Of a stretch of 13,795 bases of DNA, positions 1 through 7,822 are shown piece after piece; the first letter of the stretch is position 1, and every line of letters begins with the position of its first letter. The notes below the pieces were generated by a model that did no database searches, was not told the origin of the DNA, and saw only the letters and a program-made list of their open reading frames with translations. The DNA is from CAZXLT01 sp964641545. Lineage in GTDB: Bacteria > Patescibacteriota > Saccharimonadia > Saccharimonadales > AWTP1-31. Both the position numbers and the translations under genes were made by a program. The stretch spans positions 1-13,795 of the forward strand of contig CAZXLT010000017.1 of assembly GCA_964641545.1 (NCBI GenBank), read 5' to 3'.

Positions 1-48
1 TTATGCTTCTCTCAGTAAGTTACTAACCATAACGAAAGGAGAATTATA

Positions 49-489
49 ATGAGTAATCTTACGAGATGGGACCCTTTTGCTGAACTATCAGCATTACAAA
101 AACAGTTCTTTGGCGATGACTGGATGTCGCCCTTCAAAGGTGTAAACATACCAACCACTGATGTATACACCAAAGATAACGAGCTTGTGGTAGAGGCACA
201 TCTGCCGAACTTCTCGCAAGACAATGTAGATATACAGGTAGATAGCGGCGACCTAATCATACAGGCACAACGCCACGACAAAGAAGAAGATAAAGATAAG
301 AAATTCGTGGTGCGTGAAAGCAGCAGCAGCTTCTATCGCCGCTTCCAGCTTCCAGAGCGAGCTAATGCCGACCAGATACAAGCAAGTCTTGACGATGGCG
401 TACTAAAGGTCAAAATCCCGATGACACCATTACCAGAGCCAAAGAAAATTGCTATTGAGTCCAAGTCTCAAAAGAAGATCAAAGCTTAG
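49..489 (+). CDS. hsp20: Small heat-shock protein, Hsp20/alpha-crystallin family
   Basis: This 146-residue protein is an ATP-independent holdase chaperone of the cytoplasm that binds unfolding proteins and forms oligomers. It has a short N-terminal arm starting MSNLTRWDPF, then an alpha-crystallin domain at about residues 32-130. The domain shows the family motif ASLDDGVLKVKIP near its end, matching the A-x-L-x-x-G-V-L signature. A C-terminal I-x-I anchor (KKIAIES) follows, so the protein is complete and of normal length. An AAAGGAG ribosome binding site at 35-41 lies 7 bases before the ATG and fixes the start. The gene is monocistronic, ends just before a strong hairpin and converges on a tRNA gene. 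Family identification is firm; the clients are unknown. Confidence 0.95.
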   Translation: MSNLTRWDPFAELSALQKQFFGDDWMSPFKGVNIPTTDVYTKDNELVVEAHLPNFSQDNVDIQVDSGDLIIQAQRHDKEEDKDKKFVVRESSSSFYRRFQLPERANADQIQASLDDGVLKVKIPMTPLPEPKKIAIESKSQKKIKA

Positions 490-495
490 TAATTA

Positions 496-525
496 AATAA
501 CCCCCCTTACAATTAGGGGGTTATT
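496..525 (+). terminator. Hairpin terminator between hsp20 and tRNA-Met
   Basis: A perfect 10-bp stem (AATAACCCCC at 496-505 with GGGGGTTATT at 516-525) closes a 10-base loop directly after the hsp20 stop. The 3' flank is A/T rich rather than a pure T run. The stem is symmetrical and lies between convergent genes, so it probably also stops the leftward tRNA transcript. Confidence 0.75.
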
Positions 526-538
526 ATATTCAATTAAA

Positions 539-615
539 TGGTAGCGGTGACTGGACTTGAACCAGTGACCCCGAGCTTATGAATCTCGTGCTCTAACCAG
601 CTGAGCTACACCGCC
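539..615 (-). tRNA. tRNA-Met (anticodon CAU), elongator type
   Basis: The minus strand folds into a full 77-nt cloverleaf with an encoded CCA end at 541-539. The acceptor stem GGCGGTG pairs with CACCGCT, with a G1-U72 wobble. The D arm is GCTC/GAGC, the anticodon loop TTCATAA gives anticodon CAU, and the T arm is ACTGG-TTCAAGT-CCAGT. The anticodon stem lacks the three G-C pairs of an initiator tRNA, which favours the elongator; tRNA-Ile2 with a lysidine-modified CAU cannot be fully excluded. Position 31-39 is an A-G mismatch, which recurs in the truncated tRNA at 11936-11985. Confidence 0.93.
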
Positions 616-625
616 ACATCACGCC

Positions 626-631
626 AATATA
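626..631 (-). promoter_or_regulatory. Probable -10 box of the tRNA-Met gene
   Basis: On the minus strand TATATT lies 10 bases upstream of the first tRNA base, the spacing expected for a tRNA promoter. I see no good -35 hexamer. The site lies in the 47-bp gap after the leftward gene that ends at 663. Confidence 0.4.
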
Positions 632-662
632 GCACAATTCGCCCCTGTTGGCTACCGTGAAG

Positions 663-1868
663 CTATAAAATAATATCTCTGCCGTCTTTGCCTTTAATCT
701 TCCAGGCATTGTCCGTATAGTCTCTCTTGCTGGACTTGCCTGAGTTCTTGGCTTTAAGGTTTTTACTTTTCATAACTAACTTCTTTAAATCTTCCTCGCC
801 CTCATAAGCTCTAATTCTGCCATTCAAATAGCTGAGTCTGTAGTGAATACCGTCACTCATCAGTCGCCAGTTGGTGTCTTCGAGGGTTTTCTCAATCAGC
901 TTTTTCAGGTCATGGCGGCTATCATAATCACTACGGCCAGACTTATTATCGAGACAGCTAAAACCAACGATAACTTCACGGCCTATTTCTGGCTTATCCA
1001 GTCTGAACTCAATGTAGTTGGCTTTCTCTAATGGCTCAGCCAATAATGGTGTTAGCTCGGCAATCTTTGGCTTTTTGAGTTCTACTACAGCGTCATAAAT
1101 GTGTTTGTTGTCTTCCTTTTCTTTGAACTTTTTACTAAGCTCCGCCCAATGCTCAAAGCCATTTTTGACGGCATAGAGTTTATCTCGGAACTCTTTGTCA
1201 GCTAGGGTAAAGTGAACACGGTTCTTATCGTAATCGGGGTCGGGTTGCTCATCTTCGATTTTGCCAAAATCCATCTTATCTTTGTAACTGTGCTGACACG
1301 AAGGGCAAGTGTAGGTAAACGTAATAGCTTGCTTAGTCTTTCGGGTTTTTTCAGTCATCTCGGCTTTGCACTTGGGGCAGAGGGTTGGCTTCGGTTTCCA
1401 AGCAGTTCCATCTTCCCAAAATGCACTGTTCTTATCGCAGTGCGGACAGTGCAGCATGAAAAGCACTTCTTCTAGGTCGTCGTGTTTAGCATCCTCGTTG
1501 CGGTGCATCAGCGATTTATCTGTAATGCGTAAGCCTTGCTTGTGGCAGTGGTGACAGTAAGGCTCTTCGCTTAATCTAGCATTAGCAATCTGCTCGTCTT
1601 TGGCCTCATCTTCTCTCATCCAGTCGCGGATATGTTGCTCACGCTTTTCGTAGCGAGCAAGTAACTCAAGACCAACCGATTGCATATAAAAGGCATTTAA
1701 CACAGGGCCATAAGCGGGTCGCTCAATTGTGTCGTCTTTGGGGATTTTTTCTTTGAGCTCAGAATAGAACTTCTCATAGTGAGTCATGCCAAATCTAGCC
1801 CACTCCACAGTATGACGGTCATAGGCGTCTTCGTACCATGTGCGGTCTTTGAGGTGGTTATAGCTCAC
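663..1868 (-). CDS. Double zinc-ribbon protein of unknown function
   Basis: This 401-residue soluble protein is not one I recognise. Four CxxC pairs (C105/C108, C141/C144, C164/C167, C188/C191) make two zinc ribbons in the middle third. The first has a long 32-residue insertion between its knuckles. The N-terminal 100 residues are charged and aromatic and appear helical. The C-terminal half is lysine rich and ends in a basic tail, which would suit nucleic-acid binding (inference). No catalytic motif is visible. The start is GTG at 1868, with no ribosome binding site but with TAGACT six bases upstream on the minus strand, suggesting a leaderless message; the next in-frame ATG is codon 28. It is divergent from the HEPN/nuclease operon with 95 bp between them, so it may be a regulator or third component of that module. 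This is unproven. Confidence 0.82.
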   Translation of the reverse strand: MSYNHLKDRTWYEDAYDRHTVEWARFGMTHYEKFYSELKEKIPKDDTIERPAYGPVLNAFYMQSVGLELLARYEKREQHIRDWMREDEAKDEQIANARLSEEPYCHHCHKQGLRITDKSLMHRNEDAKHDDLEEVLFMLHCPHCDKNSAFWEDGTAWKPKPTLCPKCKAEMTEKTRKTKQAITFTYTCPSCQHSYKDKMDFGKIEDEQPDPDYDKNRVHFTLADKEFRDKLYAVKNGFEHWAELSKKFKEKEDNKHIYDAVVELKKPKIAELTPLLAEPLEKANYIEFRLDKPEIGREVIVGFSCLDNKSGRSDYDSRHDLKKLIEKTLEDTNWRLMSDGIHYRLSYLNGRIRAYEGEEDLKKLVMKSKNLKAKNSGKSSKRDYTDNAWKIKGKDGRDIIL

Positions 1869-1888
1869 GCTTTTAGTCTAGCGCACTT

Positions 1889-1911
1889 GACTACTGACCT
1901 TAGCAGTAGTC
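1889..1911. promoter_or_regulatory. Dyad in the divergent intergenic region, candidate operator
   Basis: An 8-bp inverted repeat, GACTACTG at 1889-1896 and CAGTAGTC at 1904-1911 with a 7-base spacer, occupies the 95-bp gap between the divergent zinc-ribbon and HEPN genes. AGTCTAG also occurs directly repeated at 1875-1881 and 1907-1913, 32 bases apart, or about three helical turns. The left copy overlaps the presumed -10 box of the leftward gene. This would suit a dimeric repressor controlling one or both transcripts. Confidence 0.45.
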
Positions 1912-1951
1912 TAGACAGCTTGCTAACCTCGATGAACAGGGGGAATCATTG

Positions 1952-1957
1952 TATAAT
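1952..1957 (+). promoter_or_regulatory. Consensus -10 box (TATAAT) for the HEPN-nuclease operon
   Basis: A perfect TATAAT ends six bases before the ATG at 1964. Transcription should therefore begin at or beside the start codon, giving a leaderless mRNA. No ribosome binding site precedes that ATG and no clear -35 box is visible at the usual distance. Confidence 0.55.
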
Positions 1958-1963
1958 TAGTGA

Positions 1964-2992
1964 ATGGATTATGAGGGTATTCAGTTTATTCAAGCGGGTG
2001 GCTGGCAACGGTCTGATGACGACCATAAAGCAGGAACTGGCAAGCCAGGCTATCGCCTAGTTTTTAAGACACTCAAGCTGCTGCCCCTACCTCAAGCGGC
2101 TATGGAATGGCCAAATTGTAGGATAACGTTTTCAGTGGATAAAACTACCAAAGGCGGAGTGAGGGTTTTGGAGGCTCTGCCTAGCCGAAGGCCGAATCTG
2201 GTTATTTTACCTGAGTATATTGATATTGTGAGCCAAGAGAGCCAAACAAACTTTAATGGTCGAACCAACATGAAGTTTAACTTTAAGGCTTGGGAAAAAG
2301 AGATTGATACTTCTGGACTTGTAGAGATGTTGTTGATTACGGAAGCCACGGAGCCGCAGGCAATCCTACAAGAAGGTCAGTTGAGCTTAGCGAAGCTTAA
2401 AACTGTCCTACAAATTGCAGGTGGGCAGCGCGTTTTAGGGCTGCCTATTACTGAAGAAGTGGTCGAGATATTTAGCGACTGGCACTGGAACAGAAACATG
2501 AGTTCTTTATCCGTGGGTACTGAGTCAGAACTCAATCTTGAACAGCTGAACACTAAAGAGTTTTTCAAGGTTGTCCAACCTGCCATAGAACTAACTCAAC
2601 AGATGGGTAAAGAGGAACGGCTTAGAGTGTCAGTTGCCTCTCAGTGGTATTGGAAGGCGGACTCCGAAAGAGATTCTACGAACAGATTTATAGAATACTG
2701 GGTAGCAATTGAGGCGCTGGAAATGCCCAACTCAACAAATATTAGACCTGTTAAAGAGCGACTGGCTAAATTAACAGGAACAGGTACTGACTTCTGGAAT
2801 GATGTGGTAGGTAAGCTCTACGGTTTAAGGAGCAAGCTCGTTCATGGCAAATTGGCTCAGGTTGAAGACGAGCAATTAGCCTATCTTAAAAAAGTTATCG
2901 AAGCTTTGTTGTGCGGTAGGTTGTTTCCTGGACAAAAGAATAAAATATATGAAGAGCTTGTTTTACTGATTGGCGAAAGGGCGAAGCACTAA
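1964..2992 (+). CDS. ApeA-like HEPN-domain protein, putative RNase of a defence module
   Basis: The 342-residue protein has a C-terminal HEPN domain at about residues 205-325. It includes the typical helix RFIEYWVAIEALE (241-253) and the catalytic R-x4-H motif at R289 to H294 (RSKLVH). HEPN proteins with this motif are metal-independent RNases found in toxins, CRISPR effectors and abortive-infection proteins. The large N-terminal region (about 1-200) resembles in layout the sensor half of Apea-type proteins, but I do not recognise its fold. The ATG at 1964 is chosen because TATAAT lies six bases upstream; the next in-frame ATG (codon 47) has no ribosome binding site. The stop overlaps the next ATG (TAATG), so the two genes are translationally coupled and probably work together. 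RNase activity is inferred from the motif; a defence role is inferred from family and island context. Confidence 0.8.
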   Translation: MDYEGIQFIQAGGWQRSDDDHKAGTGKPGYRLVFKTLKLLPLPQAAMEWPNCRITFSVDKTTKGGVRVLEALPSRRPNLVILPEYIDIVSQESQTNFNGRTNMKFNFKAWEKEIDTSGLVEMLLITEATEPQAILQEGQLSLAKLKTVLQIAGGQRVLGLPITEEVVEIFSDWHWNRNMSSLSVGTESELNLEQLNTKEFFKVVQPAIELTQQMGKEERLRVSVASQWYWKADSERDSTNRFIEYWVAIEALEMPNSTNIRPVKERLAKLTGTGTDFWNDVVGKLYGLRSKLVHGKLAQVEDEQLAYLKKVIEALLCGRLFPGQKNKIYEELVLLIGERAKH

Positions 2993-5418
2993 TGTCGGAG
3001 GAGCAAGAGTCATTCTTGGTATTTACTAGAAATCGTCCTATGCGTGTAGCATTTGTGGTTGATGTACTTGAAATTGCTGCTTTTGGTAATGTTGCATCGC
3101 TTATTGAGTCTATGTCAAAGAAGTGGGGAGGAAGGTTCTATCAGCTTATCCCTGCACAAAACGGAAGAATTAAAAAAGAATGGCTAGAATATTTAGCAGA
3201 ATATGACCCTGATGAAATCATAGTATATCCCGAACTGAGTCAGGCGACTTTGAAAGCGCTGAACGATAAAACAAATCCAATTTCTATTATGCGTGGTCAG
3301 CGGTTCAATTATATTGAGAGCCTGAACCTCGACCCAGTTGATATTCTGCCAGACGCAAATAGTACAGCGGCATTATGGCGCAATCCGATTCAGAGCCCTG
3401 CAATAATTTATTTTCAATTTAACGAGTATGAGCCAACACTACCAGAACATATCCGTAACTTTATAACTTTAAATGTTGGTAAGATGTCTGATGATTTGGC
3501 TCATCGACTTGCTGTCGAATCTAGCAATCTCCAGATAACTGCGCTACCTTCTGATACGGAAGAGCAATTCTTGGAAGGCATGAATGTACTCGAAGAATGG
3601 AATAGAAGAATATACCCCGCCGAGTATGCCATGTTGCCTGGCATTTTGTATGAGTCCGAAAGAGAGAACGATAGCAACCAAATGTCTGTTTTTATCGGAG
3701 ATACAGCTATGGACTTAATTTATTACTGGAACTCAGCGCTTCTGAGTCCAGAGTGGCTAAGTACAAAAAAGAATTGCATATGGCTACCAACTAATTTCCT
3801 AGAAGACGACCGACTTTTGAATTCTGTTAAGCAGTGGATTTACAGAATATCTCCGCAAGAAAATTCAAATAGTGACGTCAAGAATATTAAAGTCCAGAGT
3901 GGCTCAGTACGCTTGAGCAAACTCGACTCGTATGCCCAGAAACTTAGAGAGGGGCAGTCGCTATTCTGCTCTACCTCCAGGTTATCTTCACCTAAATCGA
4001 TTAACTATGGTCATAGAATAAGTATCGCAGAGGACATGGAGTCTTTTAGTGTTTCGGGCAGCTCCTTCACAATTAACGTACCATCGATAGAACTTATGCA
4101 GGGCGGTATGGGTGGTCAATCCTGGATGGCGGATGTTTTTATAGAAGCCAAAGACGATAATCCGTATAGGCAACCTGCTAAAGAGTTTTGGACACAGTAT
4201 CCCAGGGATAATAATCTAGCGCTATTACTTACGGGCAGAACCACGGCCTCAAGGATTAATCGTGACAGTATGCTTTCGGTGCCAGTAAATAGAAGTAAAG
4301 ATAGCCGTAGATTGAAAATTGAGATTCCCGACAGTAACGCCTTGCTTCAATCAATGCTTTTAGGGGAGAGAAATTCAATTCACTACAACGGTGATTTAAG
4401 AACTGGATTATCCAAAAGACCCTTCCAGCGGATTGCTTACTCCAATGCAGGGGTCTCGTTGAGGGGGGCTATATCACTCTTCGACGGCCTACAAACAGCA
4501 ACCAATTTTTTTGCCTCTCGTTTTTGGAGAGATACTTTTATGACACTTGCTGGCTCCAATCCAGTTGGAGACCCTGGTAGCCGTGAAGGTCTAAGGAATC
4601 GTATCCGCAAGTCGTTAAAAAAAGTTCATCAGCCACCTAGCGAAAAGGATGTAGACGCATGGACTAGCACGGTCATTACATATTCAAAGAACCTAACACA
4701 GATGACAGACACCAAGCCATTTAGTTTTTTCCAGAGCATACTGGATGAAGAAATAGCTCGCCTGCAAGTGACTGACCGCAGAGAGATTGAAGATGCTAAC
4801 GAAAGATTAAAGGACAGGCTTAGCTGGTTAATAGCAAGTAAAATCTTTAGTCCTGGTATTTTCCATAAGTGTCGCAACTGCGGTCTCAAGCAATGGTATC
4901 CTATCGATTCTATAAGCGCCGAAAATGAGTGCATAGGTTGTAGGTATACCTTTTGGCTTAAAGCAGAAGAAGAGTGGTGGTATCGGCTCAATAGTTTAAT
5001 TGCAAGCGAAGGTGGCATATATAATCAGGTTCCTCTAATTATGGCACTTGGCGAAATATACAATCAATCCAAAAGTTCTTTTGATTACTTCATGCCCGTC
5101 GATGTTTTTCTGAGTTATAACGGCAGTCCATTGACTGACCTGGATGTTGTTGCGATACAGGATGGACAATTAGTTATTGGTGAAGTAAAAAATAGTGTCG
5201 GGTTATTTAATGATGACGAGATTGAAAAACTTGCTAAAGCAGCTAAAAGAATTAGACCCTATAAAGTGGTACTATTCTCTCCAGACGCAGAAGATAACGC
5301 TGTTACCCAAACCTTTGTTTCAAACCTAAAAGCTAAAATTGGCTTGTCGGAAATAAAAGTTGAGTGGCTTTTCAAAGACCCAATTTTTACGCGTGATGAT
5401 GACCTGTGGTCAATATAA
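2992..5418 (+). CDS. 808-residue protein with zinc ribbon and PD-(D/E)xK nuclease-like domain
   Basis: This large soluble protein is coupled to the HEPN gene by a one-base TAATG overlap. The N-terminal 100 residues (RVAFVVDVL, EIIVYPEL) alternate strands and helices like a Rossmann-type domain. The middle, about 115-600, is unrecognised. Residues 627-650 form a zinc ribbon (C627/C630 and C647/C650). Beyond it a PD-(D/E)xK-like core is visible: D718 in TDLDVVAIQDG, then E731-V-K733 in the next strand, and a helix-strand unit (YKVVLFS) after it. That is the pattern of restriction-type and Mrr-like DNases. No helicase or ATPase motif is present, so any energy-dependent step would need another protein. 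I infer a nucleic-acid-targeting effector or sensor partnered with the HEPN protein. The nuclease fold call is from motif spacing only. It ends 8 bp from the convergent pepE gene, with no visible terminator. Confidence 0.8.
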   Translation: MSEEQESFLVFTRNRPMRVAFVVDVLEIAAFGNVASLIESMSKKWGGRFYQLIPAQNGRIKKEWLEYLAEYDPDEIIVYPELSQATLKALNDKTNPISIMRGQRFNYIESLNLDPVDILPDANSTAALWRNPIQSPAIIYFQFNEYEPTLPEHIRNFITLNVGKMSDDLAHRLAVESSNLQITALPSDTEEQFLEGMNVLEEWNRRIYPAEYAMLPGILYESERENDSNQMSVFIGDTAMDLIYYWNSALLSPEWLSTKKNCIWLPTNFLEDDRLLNSVKQWIYRISPQENSNSDVKNIKVQSGSVRLSKLDSYAQKLREGQSLFCSTSRLSSPKSINYGHRISIAEDMESFSVSGSSFTINVPSIELMQGGMGGQSWMADVFIEAKDDNPYRQPAKEFWTQYPRDNNLALLLTGRTTASRINRDSMLSVPVNRSKDSRRLKIEIPDSNALLQSMLLGERNSIHYNGDLRTGLSKRPFQRIAYSNAGVSLRGAISLFDGLQTATNFFASRFWRDTFMTLAGSNPVGDPGSREGLRNRIRKSLKKVHQPPSEKDVDAWTSTVITYSKNLTQMTDTKPFSFFQSILDEEIARLQVTDRREIEDANERLKDRLSWLIASKIFSPGIFHKCRNCGLKQWYPIDSISAENECIGCRYTFWLKAEEEWWYRLNSLIASEGGIYNQVPLIMALGEIYNQSKSSFDYFMPVDVFLSYNGSPLTDLDVVAIQDGQLVIGEVKNSVGLFNDDEIEKLAKAAKRIRPYKVVLFSPDAEDNAVTQTFVSNLKAKIGLSEIKVEWLFKDPIFTRDDDLWSI

Positions 5419-5426
5419 GTACAAGG

Positions 5427-6065
5427 TTATTCAAACAGTTTCCATTTGCCATCTGAAACTACGGTGAGATTATCGTCAGAAATCTCAATCGCGGTTTGGT
5501 CGTCGATGGCGTATATCTTTTTGCCATGTTCTTTGGCGTAAGCTTCAACGGTACCAAAACGAGCCTCATCACAATGTGGCTCAATCTCAAAGTCCACATA
5601 TTTAAGACCTGTTAAATCGGTTAGGCCAGGCAAGTTTGGGTCGCCAGGTGGGATTGCGGCCACATCAATACTTGGTGTCATGGTGATAGAACTGGCACTT
5701 CCTCCAACGTACACCTTGTCAGCCAATGCCTTGCTCAAATAATCATCAAAATGTTGTTTTCTCATTTGGTCTAGTAGGTAAAATGTATTACCGCCAGTAA
5801 GGTACAAGACATCGCAAGCGTCTAGTCGTGAACGCCAATCAACATCAGCGTCAGCAAAGTCCACCATATCAATCCATTCAATACCTATGCGACGTAGGTC
5901 ATCATACTGCCTAAAAAACCAAGCGACCTTATTGCCGTCTTCTATGTTAGCGGCAGTTGGTATAAACGCTACTTTAAGCTCTGCCGCTGGTTTGTCAGCT
6001 AACTTAAATAAGCTCTTGGCGATTGAATCATTAACGATACCAGCAGAGGTGAGTAAAAGCCTCAT
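5427..6065 (-). CDS. pepE: Peptidase E-like serine peptidase (family S51)
   Basis: The 212-residue protein has the length and landmarks of alpha-aspartyl dipeptidase E, a cytoplasmic enzyme that cleaves Asp-Xaa dipeptides. The strand-turn GGNTFYL at 91-97 is the family hallmark. The nucleophile elbow GGSASS puts the serine at S123, D134 follows in SIDVAAIP, and EPHCDE supplies H164, giving a plausible Ser-Asp-His set. Other S51 members include cyanophycinase, so the substrate is not certain. It starts two bases after the stop of the serine hydrolase gene and has no ribosome binding site of its own, so translation is probably coupled. Confidence 0.88.
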   Translation of the reverse strand: MRLLLTSAGIVNDSIAKSLFKLADKPAAELKVAFIPTAANIEDGNKVAWFFRQYDDLRRIGIEWIDMVDFADADVDWRSRLDACDVLYLTGGNTFYLLDQMRKQHFDDYLSKALADKVYVGGSASSITMTPSIDVAAIPPGDPNLPGLTDLTGLKYVDFEIEPHCDEARFGTVEAYAKEHGKKIYAIDDQTAIEISDDNLTVVSDGKWKLFE

Positions 6066-6067
6066 GT

Positions 6068-7468
6068 TTATTCTACTTTCGTTCGTTTACTTTGCTTATC
6101 CAGCCAAGCAACCTCAGGCCACATAGTTGAGCCATTGTAATTGACCGACTCTACCTTACCATCTTTGAAGTGGAAGTGAACCAATTCGCCTTCCGAATCA
6201 AAGCTATCTGTATCGGTAACTTTTAGAGTTGTCTCATTCACAAACTCAAGTTCTTCTGGCTGGGTTAGTGGTTGCCAAGTATCGGGGAACGTAGCAACAA
6301 CCTTATCGCCCGTAACCACAATGTTGGTTATTGCCCAAAGATTCATATAGCGACCCTCAAACCTGGTCATATCGTGTTTTGGCTTTGTGTCGGGTGTGTT
6401 CTTTTGGTAGTAGTCAATGATGTTGTAAATGCTCTTGGCGATAAGACTTGCAGGACTACCGAGACAATTAGTCAGTACGATTACCACCAACTCATCCTTA
6501 GGGTCGGCTATAGACTTGGTGATGTGGCCTGGGAAGCCACCACCATGCCCAATGGTCTTGCGTTTCTTCAAATACTCGATGTCTAATCCCAGCCCATAAT
6601 CTTCGTGGTTGTCTTGACCTGGTGTTTTAGCGTGCCATTGAACCTTCTGCATTTCTTTCTTGGATTCGTCATCTAGCAGCTTACCAGAGCCAGGCGTGTG
6701 GGCCGAGAAGTAGGTTACAAGGTCTTCTGCCGTGGCATAGAATCCAGTTGCTGAAGCCATAGCCCTTGTATCAATTTGGGCAATCGGTAGTCGCGTCTTG
6801 TCTACATCGCGGCGTGTATAGCCAGTTACCAACTTACCTTCAATTTCAGGAATATATTCTGGGCCAGTGTCTGTTAGGCCAAGTTGCTTTACGATATGCT
6901 TCTTTACATAATCGTTGTACGGCTCACCCGAAACGGCTTCAATGACCATACCCAGCAATGAATAGCCAAAGTTGGAGTATTTGAGCTTCGTGTTTGTGTC
7001 AATAACTAAGTCTGCTTCAAGAATCTCCTTTTGAAGTTCCTGCTCACTTGGGAATGGCCGCTCTAGCTGCCAGTAATCGGCGTTTAAGCCGTCCCGAATA
7101 ACACCCGCACCATGCGACATTAACTGCCTAACAGTAACTTTCTGCCACCGTTTATCCGTGTGCTTTTTCAGCCAAGGCAGATAATCTACAACGTAGTCAT
7201 CGATGCGTAGCTTGCCTTGTTCTTGTAGTTGCATAAGAGCTGTCGCCGTAAATGTCTTAGAGTGTGAAGCAATACGGAATATGTGTTGCGGGGTTAGCTT
7301 AGTTTTCTGTTCCAAATCAGCGTAACCGTAGGCTTCGTTCATCAAAATTTTACCTTTGTGAGCGATAGCTACCACATAGCCAGGTACTTCTTCACGGTCA
7401 TAGCGGAATTGGAGCCACGATTTAATAAAATCCACCGAATGGTCAAGTGCTTGCTTATTCATGCTCAT
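6068..7468 (-). CDS. Serine hydrolase, beta-lactamase/penicillin-binding-like (AmpC/COG1680 family)
   Basis: The 466-residue protein has the three active-site motifs of the class C beta-lactamase-like superfamily. Counted from the chosen start they are S68-H-S-K71 (SxxK), Y164-S-N166 (YxN) and H308-GGG (in place of KTG). The family includes esterases, D-aminopeptidases and peptidoglycan-related peptidases; true beta-lactamase activity is not implied. No signal peptide or membrane segment is seen, so a cytoplasmic location is likely. About 110 residues follow the catalytic domain, as in many COG1680 proteins. I chose the ATG at 7468, which has GGTGG upstream. A GTG eight codons earlier lacks one, and an ATG two codons later is also possible. 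The next gene, pepE, starts two bases after the stop, suggesting a joint role in peptide turnover. Confidence 0.9.
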   Translation of the reverse strand: MSMNKQALDHSVDFIKSWLQFRYDREEVPGYVVAIAHKGKILMNEAYGYADLEQKTKLTPQHIFRIASHSKTFTATALMQLQEQGKLRIDDYVVDYLPWLKKHTDKRWQKVTVRQLMSHGAGVIRDGLNADYWQLERPFPSEQELQKEILEADLVIDTNTKLKYSNFGYSLLGMVIEAVSGEPYNDYVKKHIVKQLGLTDTGPEYIPEIEGKLVTGYTRRDVDKTRLPIAQIDTRAMASATGFYATAEDLVTYFSAHTPGSGKLLDDESKKEMQKVQWHAKTPGQDNHEDYGLGLDIEYLKKRKTIGHGGGFPGHITKSIADPKDELVVIVLTNCLGSPASLIAKSIYNIIDYYQKNTPDTKPKHDMTRFEGRYMNLWAITNIVVTGDKVVATFPDTWQPLTQPEELEFVNETTLKVTDTDSFDSEGELVHFHFKDGKVESVNYNGSTMWPEVAWLDKQSKRTKVE

Positions 7469-7537
7469 ATCATACCACCGAAGGAGCAACACTGTTTATA
7501 TTCGCATAAACCCGAATAAAAGCTGAATTATCAGTAC

Positions 7538-7822
7538 TCATGCAGTGTCCAGCGTCATTAGTTGTTCCTTCAGCTTCTGTATTACGCCTTGCTCAAACAT
7601 CGACCACCACAAACCTTCAACAATACGGTTGCGATGGAGTAGCCCAAACAGTATGCTCAGCACCTCGTCCTTAGTAAGCGTATGGTAGCTATTGGTCTCG
7701 ATAGTCTCCGCCAGTAAATCGTCCCAGCCATTGCTCGTGGGGTAGATGAGGTCATCGTTCGGGTCATAGGTCGCCCAAAGGAAATCTTTCATATCTTGAG
7801 CTTGACCTAGAGAGGTACTCAT
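7538..7822 (-). CDS. Small hypothetical soluble protein
   Basis: The 94-residue protein begins MSTSLGQAQDMKDF. It is acidic and rich in Trp and Leu in its second half (ILFGLLHRNRIVEGLWWSMF), and appears helical with no cysteine pairs or signal peptide. I do not recognise the family. The ATG at 7822 is chosen because it overlaps the stop of the preceding gene as ATGA, the classic coupling arrangement; an in-frame ATG ten codons upstream would overlap that gene by about 30 bases. It is probably a partner of the membrane zinc-ribbon protein. Confidence 0.7.
   Translation of the reverse strand: MSTSLGQAQDMKDFLWATYDPNDDLIYPTSNGWDDLLAETIETNSYHTLTKDEVLSILFGLLHRNRIVEGLWWSMFEQGVIQKLKEQLMTLDTA

Noticed and set aside
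539..615. The intact tRNA-Met as the opposite end (attL) of the integrase element
   Set aside because: It shares 19 identical bases with the truncated tRNA at 11936-11985, but these are the conserved D-arm region. The tRNA-Met acceptor strands pair with each other and its 3' half (CACCGCT) does not complement the broken tRNA's GGCACCA, so it is not the displaced half.
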